Shown here: positions 53,281 through 61,581 of the stretch, in pieces | How the letters are laid out: the number at the start of each line of letters is the position of its first letter | Numbering within the stretch: position 1 is the first letter of the stretch | Source of the DNA: JAEXOD01 sp963663265 | Lineage (GTDB): Bacteria > Bacteroidota > Ignavibacteria > Ignavibacteriales > Melioribacteraceae | Length of the DNA stretch: 64,000 nt | NCBI GenBank assembly: GCA_963663265.2 | Contig: CAXXXM010000001.1 | Span: forward strand, 1,364,001 to 1,428,000 | Direction of reading: 5' to 3' | Program-made: the position numbers and the translations under genes | The notes under the pieces: generated by a model | The model's input: the letters and a program-made list of their open reading frames with translations, nothing else | Database searches by the model: none | Told to the model about the DNA's origin: nothing

Positions 53281-54291
53281 CTGAAAAGCAGAATTGTAGT
53301 TGATACAATGGGGGGTGATAATGCACCCTTCAATGAAATTATTGGTTCGCTTGAAGCATTAAAAGCCAATAACGACTTAGAAATTATTCTTGTTGGTAAA
53401 GAAGAACTTATTAAAGCCGAACTCAATAATCATAAATTCGATGAATCACGTATTAGCGTTGTTAATGCTACGGAAATTATTGATATGAATGACATCCCCG
53501 CAAATGCTGTACGTACTAAAAAGGATTCTTCGTTAGTGATTGGTGCTAACTTAATTAAAGATAAAAAAGCTGAAGCTTTAATTAGTGCTGGCAATACAGG
53601 TGCAGTTTTAACTGCTTCAACACTAATCATAGGTAGAATTAATGGTTGTGGCAGACCTACAATTGGAGCTTCATTTCCAACTGGTCCCGGTGGTATCTGT
53701 CAGGTTTTTGATGTTGGAGCAAGTGTTGACTCAAAACCAAATCATCTGTTAGAATACGCAATAATGGGAACCGTATTTGCCAAAGAGCTTTATGGTATTA
53801 ATAATCCTTCTATTGGATTATTAAGTGTTGGTGAAGAGAAATCTAAAGGGAATGAAGTAACAAAAGCTGCTTACACATTACTTTCAAATTCAAACTTGAA
53901 TTTTATTGGAAATGTTGAAGGCAGAGATGTATTAAAGGGAAAAGTTGATATTATTGTTTGTGATGGATTTGTTGGTAACATAATACTTAAATTTGGTGAA
54001 AGTTTTATTGGCTTTTTAAAAGCAAGATTAAAAGATGTTGCTGAAAAAAGCATTATCAATAAATTAAAAATTGGACTCGTAAAAGGACTAATTAAAATTG
54101 CTTTAAAAGATGTTGACTATCAAAACCATGGAGGTGTTCCTCTTTTAGGAATTAATGGTGTAAGCATAATAGGGCATGGCTCATCTTCACCACTTGCAAT
54201 TAAAAACATGATTTTACGAGCAAAAGAGATGCTTGATAAAAACCTTATTGTTAAATTCGAGGAATCATTTCAGAAATATGGAAATAAATAA
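53281..54291 (+). CDS. plsX: phosphate acyltransferase PlsX
   Basis: Makes acyl-phosphate from acyl-ACP for phospholipid synthesis. Starting at CTG 53281, the 336 residues begin 'KSRIVVDTMGGDNAP', the conserved PlsX N-terminus. The CTG follows GAGGA (53271-53275) by five bases, whereas the first in-frame ATG (53308) would cut off the conserved beta-strand. Other motifs are 'ISAGNTGAVL', 'RPTIGASFP' and 'VCDGFVGNIILK'. The end overlaps neither fabH core nor its preferred start. Confidence 0.92.
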   Translation: MKSRIVVDTMGGDNAPFNEIIGSLEALKANNDLEIILVGKEELIKAELNNHKFDESRISVVNATEIIDMNDIPANAVRTKKDSSLVIGANLIKDKKAEALISAGNTGAVLTASTLIIGRINGCGRPTIGASFPTGPGGICQVFDVGASVDSKPNHLLEYAIMGTVFAKELYGINNPSIGLLSVGEEKSKGNEVTKAAYTLLSNSNLNFIGNVEGRDVLKGKVDIIVCDGFVGNIILKFGESFIGFLKARLKDVAEKSIINKLKIGLVKGLIKIALKDVDYQNHGGVPLLGINGVSIIGHGSSSPLAIKNMILRAKEMLDKNLIVKFEESFQKYGNK

Positions 54292-54295
54292 AAAT

Positions 54296-55279
54296 ATGAA
54301 AGCAGCGATTACTGCAGTTGGCATGTATCTTCCTGAAAAAGTGTATGATAATAAATATTTTGAAAGTATTATTGACACTTCTGACGAATGGATTATGACC
54401 CGTACGGGAATTAAAGAAAGAAGAATTTTAGAAAATGGTGGTACTTCAACTTTAGCTATTAATGCTGCAAAAGATTTAATTGAAAAATATAATGTTAATC
54501 CTTTGGATATCGATGTTATAATTGTAGCAACTGTAACTCCAGATATGTTTTTTCCAGCTACCGCATGTTTAGTTCAAGATGCTATTGGTGCTAAAAATGC
54601 ATGGGGCTTTGATTTTTCCGCTGCTTGTTCTGGATTTTTGTTTTCTTTAGATACTGCCGTAAGATTAATTGAAAGTGGAAAATATAAAAAGGTTTTATTA
54701 ATTGGTGCTGATAAAATGTCAAGTATAACAGATTATACCGATAGAAACACATGTATTCTGTTTGGTGATGCTGCTTCTGCTGTTTTATTAGAGCCTACAA
54801 TGGATGGTACAGGTTTTCAAGATTCAATATTACATATTGATGGAAGTGGTCAAGAATCCTTGTATATGAAGGGTGGTGGAAGCTTAAATCCTCCTTCTCA
54901 TGAAACTGTTGATAAAAAGATGCATTACATTTATCAAGATGGGAAAACTGTTTTTAAGGCTGCGGTTAAAGGTATGGCAGATATTGCCGCTGAAATTATG
55001 GAAAAAAACAACTTAAAATCAGAAGATATTTCTTATTTAGTTCCTCATCAAGCAAATTTGCGTATTATTGACGCAACTGCTCAAAGGATGGGAATAACAA
55101 GTGATAAAGTAATGATTAATATACATAAATATGGAAACACTACAGCAGCAACAATTCCATTATGTTTGACTGAATATTATAGAGCTGGTAAATTAAAAAA
55201 AGGCGACAACTTAATTTTAGCTGCTTTTGGTGCTGGATTTACATGGGGTTCTATTTATATAAAATGGAGTTTTGATTAA
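54296..55279 (+). CDS. fabH: 3-oxoacyl-ACP synthase III
   Basis: Starts fatty acid elongation by joining acetyl-CoA and malonyl-ACP. From the ATG at 54296 the product is 327 residues and begins 'MKAAITAVGMYLP'. The catalytic Cys is then residue 111 in 'SAACSG', close to Cys112 of E. coli, which supports this start over the in-frame ATGs at 54233 and 54278. 'PHQANLRIIDATAQRM' has the catalytic His and 'KYGNTTAATIP' the Asn. The stop overlaps the fabD ATG. Confidence 0.95.
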   Translation: MKAAITAVGMYLPEKVYDNKYFESIIDTSDEWIMTRTGIKERRILENGGTSTLAINAAKDLIEKYNVNPLDIDVIIVATVTPDMFFPATACLVQDAIGAKNAWGFDFSAACSGFLFSLDTAVRLIESGKYKKVLLIGADKMSSITDYTDRNTCILFGDAASAVLLEPTMDGTGFQDSILHIDGSGQESLYMKGGGSLNPPSHETVDKKMHYIYQDGKTVFKAAVKGMADIAAEIMEKNNLKSEDISYLVPHQANLRIIDATAQRMGITSDKVMINIHKYGNTTAATIPLCLTEYYRAGKLKKGDNLILAAFGAGFTWGSIYIKWSFD

Positions 55280-56193
55280 TGAGTAAAAAAGCTTTTATTT
55301 TTCCTGGTCAAGGTTCTCAATTTGTTGGGATGGCAAAAGACTTATTTGATAATTCAGTCGAAGCAAGAGAAATGATAAAAACTGCTGACGAAGCTGTTGG
55401 AGTTTCTTTATCTCAAATTATGTTTAACGGACCTGAAGATGCTCTTAAACAAACTGATATTACTCAACCAGCTATTTTTCTTCATAGTGTAGTAGCTTAT
55501 AGTTTAATTCGTTTGTTAGAACCGGATGCAGTGGCTGGTCACTCTTTAGGTGAATACTCAGCTTTAGTTGCAGCAAAGGCTATTCAATTTTATGATGCTG
55601 TAAAATTAGTACGAGTTAGAGGTGAAGCAATGCTTAAAGCTGGCATTGATGAACCTGGTACAATGGCTGCAGTAGTTGGATTAGAAAAATCCAAACTTGA
55701 TGAAATGTGTTCAAAAGCAAGTGAAAAAGGAATAGTTCAAGCAGCAAATTATAACTCTCCCGGTCAAATAGTTATTTCGGGTTCTGTTGATGGAGTAAAA
55801 TATGCTATGGAACTATGTAAAAGTGCTGGTGCTAAACTTGTTAAAGAGTTAGTTGTTAGTGGTGCCTTTCACTCTCCTTTAATGGCAAGTGCAAAAGATC
55901 GTTTAACCAAACAAATTGCTGAAACTCCTTTTTATGATTCAAAAATTCCTGTTTATACTAACGTTACAGCACAAAAAAATAGTAATGCCGATACTTTTAA
56001 AAATCTTCTCATAGACCAATTAACAAAACCCGTTAGATGGGAAGAAACTATTGTTAACATGGTAAATGATGGAATTGAAGAGTTTTACGAAATAGGTCCT
56101 GGAAAGGTTTTACAAGGTTTAGTAAAAAGAATTACTCCAAATGTTCAAGTATTTGGTATTGATAAATTTTCCGATTTGGAAAAATACTTATAA
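55279..56193 (+). CDS. fabD: malonyl-CoA:ACP transacylase
   Basis: Loads malonate from CoA onto ACP. The 304 residues have 'IFPGQGSQFVGMAKDLF', the catalytic Ser89 in 'AGHSLGEYSALVAA', 'QAANYNSPGQIVISG' and the catalytic His in 'SGAFHSPLMASA'. It is coupled to fabH by a one-base overlap. A 555-base non-coding gap then separates it from fabG. Confidence 0.96.
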   Translation: MSKKAFIFPGQGSQFVGMAKDLFDNSVEAREMIKTADEAVGVSLSQIMFNGPEDALKQTDITQPAIFLHSVVAYSLIRLLEPDAVAGHSLGEYSALVAAKAIQFYDAVKLVRVRGEAMLKAGIDEPGTMAAVVGLEKSKLDEMCSKASEKGIVQAANYNSPGQIVISGSVDGVKYAMELCKSAGAKLVKELVVSGAFHSPLMASAKDRLTKQIAETPFYDSKIPVYTNVTAQKNSNADTFKNLLIDQLTKPVRWEETIVNMVNDGIEEFYEIGPGKVLQGLVKRITPNVQVFGIDKFSDLEKYL

Positions 56194-56748
56194 GTGATAA
56201 ATAACAGAATATTGTTTTATTTAGTCTTCTGACTTTCATAAATCGTTTTATTCTGTTCGAGATAGCAAAGAGTGTATGGAACTATTGTTACAATAGCTCA
56301 TATTTTAATTAACAAAGAATTAAGTCAATATTTTTATTATAAATATGATGCTTGAAATAATGGATGATTCTCAAACAAATGATTTGGGAAGTGGTTCGAT
56401 AAAAATGTATTAAGTTTTGAGCTTTCTAATTTGGTTTTAGCTTATTTGAACTTTCAGTCTGTTTTATTAAAGATCCATTTTTTGATTTAGTAATTTGTAG
56501 ACTTGACAAATAGATAAGTGGAATTTTAAACCAATATATTGTATATTATATTTCTTAAGGATTTTTGAAAATAGAATTATAATTTATTAAAAAAAAGTAT
56601 AATTACTCTGACATTTTTTACTAAAAATTTTAATTGTATTAATTTTTTTTTGATTCAAAGAGATATTAAGGCTTCTTTAGTGAAGATGAATTTATTGAAC
56701 TAATCTATTAAAATAGAGTATTAAATTAAAGAATATGGAGTATATTTA
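56194..56748. other. 555-base intergenic region between fabD and fabG
   Basis: I see no convincing gene here. All frames have frequent stops. An 8-bp inverted repeat, ACAGAATA and TATTCTGT, lies near 56206-56258. A TTGACA near 56502 is followed 17 bases later by TTAAAC, a weak promoter candidate for fabG-acpP-fabF. The fabG site GGAG is at 56737-56740. It may hold a promoter for the downstream half of the lipid operon, or remnants of a lost gene. Confidence 0.5.
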
Positions 56749-57507
56749 GTGGTACTTAAAGATAAAAATGCAATTGTTACTGGTGGTAGAAGAGGTATTG
56801 GCAAAGCTATTGTAAAAGAACTTTTATTGCAAGGCTGCAATGTCGTTTTTACTGATATCGTATTTCAAGACGATAATCCTGAACTTGAGGCTAAATTAAT
56901 GTTAGAAGAATTTGGGTTGACTGATGCCAAACTCTTTGGTTTTAAGGCTGATGCTTCTTCATTAAGTGATGCAAAAGCAACAGTTGATTTTGCCGTACAA
57001 AAATTTGGACGCTTGGATTTCTTAGTTAATAATGCCGGAATAACAAAAGACAATTTAATTGTTTTAATGAACGAAGAAGATTTTGATAAAGTAATTGCAG
57101 CAAATTTAAAAAGTGTATTTAACTATACAAAGTCTGCCGCAAAACAAATGATAAGCCAACGTTACGGAAAAATAGTAAACGTTGCTTCAGTTGTTGGAAT
57201 TATTGGCAACCCAGGACAAGCAAATTATGTTGCATCAAAAGCTGGTGTAATTGGTATCACTAAGTCAAATGCAAAAGAATTCGGTTCAAGAAACATTACA
57301 GTTAATGCTATTGCTCCCGGTTTTATTGAAACAGAAATGACACACAAATTAAATGATAAACAAAAAGAAGCTATGTTAAGTAATGTCCCATTAAAAAGAA
57401 TGGGTAAACCTGAAGATGTAGCTCGTGTAGTAAAGTTTTTATTGAGTCCTGACGCAGATTACCTTACGGGTCAGGTTATTCCAATTGATGGTGGAATGGT
57501 AATGTAG
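56749..57507 (+). CDS. fabG: 3-oxoacyl-ACP reductase
   Basis: An NADPH-dependent reductase of fatty acid elongation. The 252-residue SDR has 'AIVTGGRRGIGKAI', 'NNAGITKDNL', the catalytic Ser and Tyr-Lys in 'VNVASVVGIIGNPGQANYVASKAG' (in parts) and 'PGFIETEMT'. The start is GTG at 56749, eight bases after GGAG; no in-frame ATG lies nearby. acpP follows 36 bases later. Confidence 0.95.
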   Translation: MVLKDKNAIVTGGRRGIGKAIVKELLLQGCNVVFTDIVFQDDNPELEAKLMLEEFGLTDAKLFGFKADASSLSDAKATVDFAVQKFGRLDFLVNNAGITKDNLIVLMNEEDFDKVIAANLKSVFNYTKSAAKQMISQRYGKIVNVASVVGIIGNPGQANYVASKAGVIGITKSNAKEFGSRNITVNAIAPGFIETEMTHKLNDKQKEAMLSNVPLKRMGKPEDVARVVKFLLSPDADYLTGQVIPIDGGMVM

Positions 57508-57543
57508 TTAACAAATAAATCAACAAAAAATAAAGGTGATAAA

Positions 57544-57780
57544 ATGGACGTTGAATCCAAAGTAAAACAAATCATTATTGACAAATTAGGTGTTGAAGAA
57601 TCACAAGTAGTACCTGAAGCTTCTTTCACAAACGATTTAGGTGCTGATTCATTAGATACAGTAGAATTAATCATGGGATTTGAACAAGGTTTTAACATTC
57701 AGATTCCTGATAGCGAAGCAGAAAAAATAGCTACAGTTGGCGACGCTATTAATTTACTTTCAAGTAAATTAGGTGCTTAA
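57544..57780 (+). CDS. acpP: acyl carrier protein
   Basis: A 78-residue acidic carrier with Ser36 in 'DLGADSLDTVELIM', the site of the phosphopantetheine arm. An 'AAAGGTG' site precedes the ATG. It is followed by a hairpin before fabF, which may help set its higher expression relative to fabF. Confidence 0.97.
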   Translation: MDVESKVKQIIIDKLGVEESQVVPEASFTNDLGADSLDTVELIMGFEQGFNIQIPDSEAEKIATVGDAINLLSSKLGA

Positions 57781-57801
57781 TTAGTACTTTTGAATAATTG
57801 A

Positions 57802-57822
57802 GACCACGATTTTTTCGTGGTC
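57802..57822 (+). terminator. hairpin between acpP and fabF
   Basis: GACCACGA (57802-57809) and TCGTGGTC (57815-57822) form a perfect 8-bp stem around a five-T loop, with an AT-rich tail after it. Being inside the operon, it may be a partial terminator or an mRNA stabiliser. Confidence 0.55.
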
Positions 57823-57852
57823 GAATTTATTATCCAACCGGAGAAATATTTT

Positions 57853-59097
57853 ATGAGTAAACGTCGGGTTCTTATAACTGGCTTAGGGACAGTGAATCCA
57901 ATAGGTAATAATGTTTCAGAGTTTTTTGAATCATTAAAAAACGGCAACAATGGTGCTGGTTTAATTACAAAATTTGACACAACAGAATTTGAAACAAAGT
58001 TTGCTTTTGAAGTTAAAAACTTTGATCCTTCTGTTTATATAGATAAAAAAGCAATAAGAAGAATGGATCCTTATACAGTATTTGCAGTTTGTTCTGCAAA
58101 AATGGCTGTTGAAGATTCTCAAATGGATTTAGAAAAAATTAATAAAGAGCGTGTTGGGGTTGTATACGGAAGCGGTATAGGCGGAATGGATACCTTTGAG
58201 AAACAGCATGATGCTTTTGTAGAAGGTGGTGTTCGTCGAATTAGTCCTTTTTTTGTTCCAATGATGATTTCAGACATTGCAGCTGGTCAAATCTCTATTC
58301 AATTTGGATTTAAAGGTCCTAATTATGCAACAACTTCTGCATGTGCAACATCTTCTCACGCAATAGCTGATGCCTTTATGTTAATTCAAAGAGGTTCTGC
58401 CGACATGATGTTATGTGGTGGTTCTGAAGCCTCACTTACAAAAATGTCTATTGGTGGATTTAATGCCTTAAAGGCTATTTCCACATGGAACGACAGATAC
58501 ATGGAAGCGTCAAGACCATTTGACAAAGATAGAAACGGCTTTGTAATGGCTGAAGGTGGAGCTACCTTAGTAATTGAAGAATATGAGCACGCAATGGCTC
58601 GCGGTGCAAAAGTATATGCCGAAATTGTTGGTTGTGGATTAACTGGCGATGCATATCACTTAACTGCTCCAGCTCCAAATGGAGAGGGTGCTGTTAGATC
58701 TATGCGTGAAGCCATTAGAGATGCCGGTATTACTCCTGAACAAATTGATTATATTAATGCTCATGGGACATCTACTGAATTAAATGATCTTAACGAAACC
58801 AAAGCAATTAAAACCGTTTTTGGAGAACATGCTTATAAATTAGCTATTAGCTCAACAAAATCCATGACAGGGCATTTATTAGGAGCTGCCGGTGCAGTTG
58901 AAGCAATTGCAAGTGTATTTGCTTTACAAAATCAATTGGTACCTCCAACTATCAATTTAGATGAACCTGATCCTGAATGCGATTTAAATTATACACCTAA
59001 AGTTGCTGTATCAAGAAAAATCGATTACGTTTTAAGCAATACATTCGGATTTGGAGGACACAACGCAAGTTTGATCTTCAAAAAATTTGACGAATAA
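57853..59097 (+). CDS. fabF: 3-oxoacyl-ACP synthase II
   Basis: Condensing enzyme for fatty acid elongation. From the ATG at 57853 the product is 414 residues: 'RRVLITGLGTVNPIGN', catalytic Cys164 in 'TTSACATSSHAI', His in 'YINAHGTSTELND' and His in 'KSMTGHLLGAAGAVE', and the C-terminal 'NTFGFGGHNASLIF'. GGAG at 57840-57843 lies nine bases upstream. A longer in-frame GTG start falls inside the preceding hairpin and is rejected. Confidence 0.96.
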   Translation: MSKRRVLITGLGTVNPIGNNVSEFFESLKNGNNGAGLITKFDTTEFETKFAFEVKNFDPSVYIDKKAIRRMDPYTVFAVCSAKMAVEDSQMDLEKINKERVGVVYGSGIGGMDTFEKQHDAFVEGGVRRISPFFVPMMISDIAAGQISIQFGFKGPNYATTSACATSSHAIADAFMLIQRGSADMMLCGGSEASLTKMSIGGFNALKAISTWNDRYMEASRPFDKDRNGFVMAEGGATLVIEEYEHAMARGAKVYAEIVGCGLTGDAYHLTAPAPNGEGAVRSMREAIRDAGITPEQIDYINAHGTSTELNDLNETKAIKTVFGEHAYKLAISSTKSMTGHLLGAAGAVEAIASVFALQNQLVPPTINLDEPDPECDLNYTPKVAVSRKIDYVLSNTFGFGGHNASLIFKKFDE

Positions 59098-59103
59098 TAG
59101 ATC

Positions 59104-59895
59104 ATGTTTCTAACTAATTTGGTTAAGAAATTTTTTAAGTCTAACGACTCTTATAATAATTTGCCAAATTATTATAAGAGTTTTGACTTTAAATCTTTAG
59201 AGGATATTTTAGGGTATAAAATATATAACCCTCATTTATATGTTCAAGCTTTTTCTCATAAGTCTTTTGGCGAATTTCCTACAAACCATTTAAAATCGAA
59301 TGAACGTTTGGAATTTTTAGGTGATTCGGTTCTTAATTTAGTTGTTTCTGAAGATTTGTATAATCGACTTTCTAATGAAGAAGAGGGGATTCTTACTAAA
59401 ATACGTTCAAATTTAGTAAAAAAAGAATCTTTAACCGAAGTTGCAGAAAAACTACAATTTATTAATTTCATGTTATATGATAAAAAGCTTATTCACGAGT
59501 CGGACGAGGGGAAAAAAACAATAATTTCCGATGCTGTTGAAGCATTCATTGGAGCTATATTTTTAGATAGAGGCTTTGATGAAGCAAAAAAGTTTATAAA
59601 AAAATGGATAATTATTCCTAATTTTACTTCTCATGACTCATTTATTGATACAAATTATAAGGGGCAACTTTTAGAGTTTGTACATTCTAAAAAACTTCCA
59701 ATTCCAATTTACAAGGTAGTTAAAGAAGAGGGTCCTGAACATGATAAAAGGTTTACCATAGAAGTTTATCTAAAAGATATTTCTTTGGGTGAAGGCTTTG
59801 GAAAAACTAAAAAAAGTGCAGAACAAATTGCAGCTAAAACTGCTTTAACAACTCTTCAAAATGATGATAGTTTAATAATTGTTGAGAATAATTAG
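59104..59895 (+). CDS. rnc: ribonuclease III
   Basis: Cuts double-stranded RNA in rRNA and mRNA processing. The 263 residues hold 'NERLEFLGDSVLNLVVSEDLY' (signature with catalytic Glu and Asp, in parts), 'DAVEAFIGAIFLDRGF' and a C-terminal dsRNA-binding domain ('FTIEVYLKDISLGEGFGKTKKSAEQIAAKTAL', in parts). It follows fabF by six bases, as in many lipid operons. Confidence 0.95.
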   Translation: MFLTNLVKKFFKSNDSYNNLPNYYKSFDFKSLEDILGYKIYNPHLYVQAFSHKSFGEFPTNHLKSNERLEFLGDSVLNLVVSEDLYNRLSNEEEGILTKIRSNLVKKESLTEVAEKLQFINFMLYDKKLIHESDEGKKTIISDAVEAFIGAIFLDRGFDEAKKFIKKWIIIPNFTSHDSFIDTNYKGQLLEFVHSKKLPIPIYKVVKEEGPEHDKRFTIEVYLKDISLGEGFGKTKKSAEQIAAKTALTTLQNDDSLIIVENN

Positions 59896-59964
59896 TACCT
59901 GTTTTTTATATAAAAATTTAGTATATTTCTTAAGTGTTATTTAATTATTTAACATTTTAATTTT

Positions 59965-60038
59965 CGGAACGTGGCGCAGCCCGGTAGCGTACTTGAATGG
60001 GGTTCAAGTGGTCGTGGGTTCAAATCCCACCGTTCCGA
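59965..60038 (+). tRNA. tRNA-Pro, anticodon GGG
   Basis: Acceptor arms CGGAACG and CGTTCCG pair fully. The anticodon stem CTTGA/TCAAG (59992-59996, 60004-60008) encloses the loop ATGGGGT, giving anticodon GGG at 59999-60001. The T arm is GTGGG-TTCAAAT-CCCAC. The discriminator base is A and no CCA is encoded. Confidence 0.95.
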
Positions 60039-60041
60039 CTT

Positions 60042-60066
60042 AAAAGGTACTCAATGTACCTTTTTT
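60042..60066 (+). terminator. terminator after tRNA-Pro
   Basis: AAGGTAC and GTACCTT form a stem around the loop TCAAT, followed by a T-run. It ends the tRNA transcript and shows that purF must start downstream of it. Confidence 0.8.
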
Positions 60067-60101
60067 CTTATTTAAACTATCAATATAAAAGCGAGTTTAA
60101 G

Positions 60102-61580
60102 TTGAAACAAATCGACAAGCCCAAATGCCATTGTGGTATATTCGGCATCTTCAATTCTTCTAATGCTGCTATAAACACTTATTATGGTCTACATGCTCTT
60201 CAACATAGGGGGCAAGAAGCTTCCGGAATCGTGACTTCTTCAATAAACAGTAATGGCAATCCATCATTTAATATTCACAAAGGCTTTGGATTAGTTAGTG
60301 AAGTATTTCACGATACTTCTATCTTAGATGAACAATTAGTTGGATATGCTGCTATCGGTCATAATAGGTATTCAACAACCGGTTCATCTGATTCAAAGAA
60401 AAATATTCAACCTTTTGTTGTAAATTATAGGAATGGAAATTTAGCAGTTGCACATAACGGAAATTTAACTAATGCTAAAGAAATAAGGAAACAATTAGTT
60501 GACGAAGGTTCCATATTTCAAACAACAAGTGATACCGAAGTAATATTACATTTAATTGCAAAAAGCAAATTAGAATGTCAAATTGATCAAGTAAAAGAAG
60601 CTCTAAGTATTATTGAAGGTGCTTTTTGTGTAGTTATTTTGACTGATGATAAATTAATTGCGGCTCGCGATGTGCATGGATTTAGACCGTTATGTTTAGG
60701 GAAGCTTAATGGTTCTTATATAGTTGCATCTGAAACTTGTGCGTTAGATATTCTAAGTGCTACTTATATAAGAGATATTTTACCTGGAGAAGTTGTTGTT
60801 ATTGATAAAAATTCCAAAACCGACAAAGATCCTGAAAGCTATTTTCTAAATAAACCTTTAGACAACGTAAAACACTGCATATTTGAATATATTTATTTTA
60901 GTCGACCCGATAGTAGAATTTTTGGTGCCAATGTTGACAAAATTAGAAGAAAACTGGGAAAGGTTCTTGCTCAAAAATATCCTGTTATGGATCCGGATGG
61001 CGAAAAAGTAATTGTGATTAGCGTCCCCGATAGTTCTAATACTGCTGCTATTGGTTATCAAGCCCAACTTGAAAAGGCTGGGATACCTTCTAAACTTGAA
61101 ATAGGATTAATTAGAAGCCACTACATTGGTAGAACATTTATTCTTCCAGGCCAACAAAAACGTGAACTCGGAGTTAGAATTAAGTTTAATACTGTAAAAG
61201 GAGTATTAGAAGGTCGAACTGTTGTTGTTATTGATGATAGTATTGTTAGAGGAACAACTTCAAAACAATTAATAAGTTTAATCAGAGAAGCTAAACCAAA
61301 ATCTATACATTTTAGAGTTTCATCTGCTCCTATTTTACATCCTTGTTTTTATGGAATGGATTTCCCGTCAAAAAACGAGTTAATTGCAAATATATGTAAT
61401 CAAGATGTTGATAAAATTGCAGAATACTTGGGAGTTGATACCTTGGGATATATGACTATTGATGACATGTTATCAGCTATGGTGGATCACGATAAATCCA
61501 ATTTTTGTACTGCCTGTTTTTCTGGAAATTACCCAACTGAGATTGATAAAAAATTTAATAAATTAGAGAATGATCTATAA
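60102..61580 (+). CDS. purF: amidophosphoribosyltransferase
   Basis: First committed step of purine synthesis: PRPP plus glutamine to phosphoribosylamine. From TTG at 60102 the product is 492 residues. Cleavage before the catalytic Cys11 in 'CHCGIFGIF' would remove a short propeptide. The glutaminase has 'GHNRYSTTG' and 'VAHNGNL'. The PRPP loop is 'VVVIDDSIVRGTTSKQ'. Cys in 'KHCIFEYIYFSRPDS', 'HPCFYG' and 'NFCTACFSG' fit the [4Fe-4S] type. Upstream in-frame ATGs lie within the tRNA and terminator, so they are rejected. Confidence 0.92.
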   Translation: MKQIDKPKCHCGIFGIFNSSNAAINTYYGLHALQHRGQEASGIVTSSINSNGNPSFNIHKGFGLVSEVFHDTSILDEQLVGYAAIGHNRYSTTGSSDSKKNIQPFVVNYRNGNLAVAHNGNLTNAKEIRKQLVDEGSIFQTTSDTEVILHLIAKSKLECQIDQVKEALSIIEGAFCVVILTDDKLIAARDVHGFRPLCLGKLNGSYIVASETCALDILSATYIRDILPGEVVVIDKNSKTDKDPESYFLNKPLDNVKHCIFEYIYFSRPDSRIFGANVDKIRRKLGKVLAQKYPVMDPDGEKVIVISVPDSSNTAAIGYQAQLEKAGIPSKLEIGLIRSHYIGRTFILPGQQKRELGVRIKFNTVKGVLEGRTVVVIDDSIVRGTTSKQLISLIREAKPKSIHFRVSSAPILHPCFYGMDFPSKNELIANICNQDVDKIAEYLGVDTLGYMTIDDMLSAMVDHDKSNFCTACFSGNYPTEIDKKFNKLENDL

Positions 61581-61581
61581 T

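Noticed and set aside
59997..60101. Extended purF N-terminus starting inside the tRNA gene
   Set aside because: The extra residues are the translation of the tRNA 3' half and its terminator, and the PurF propeptide is normally short.
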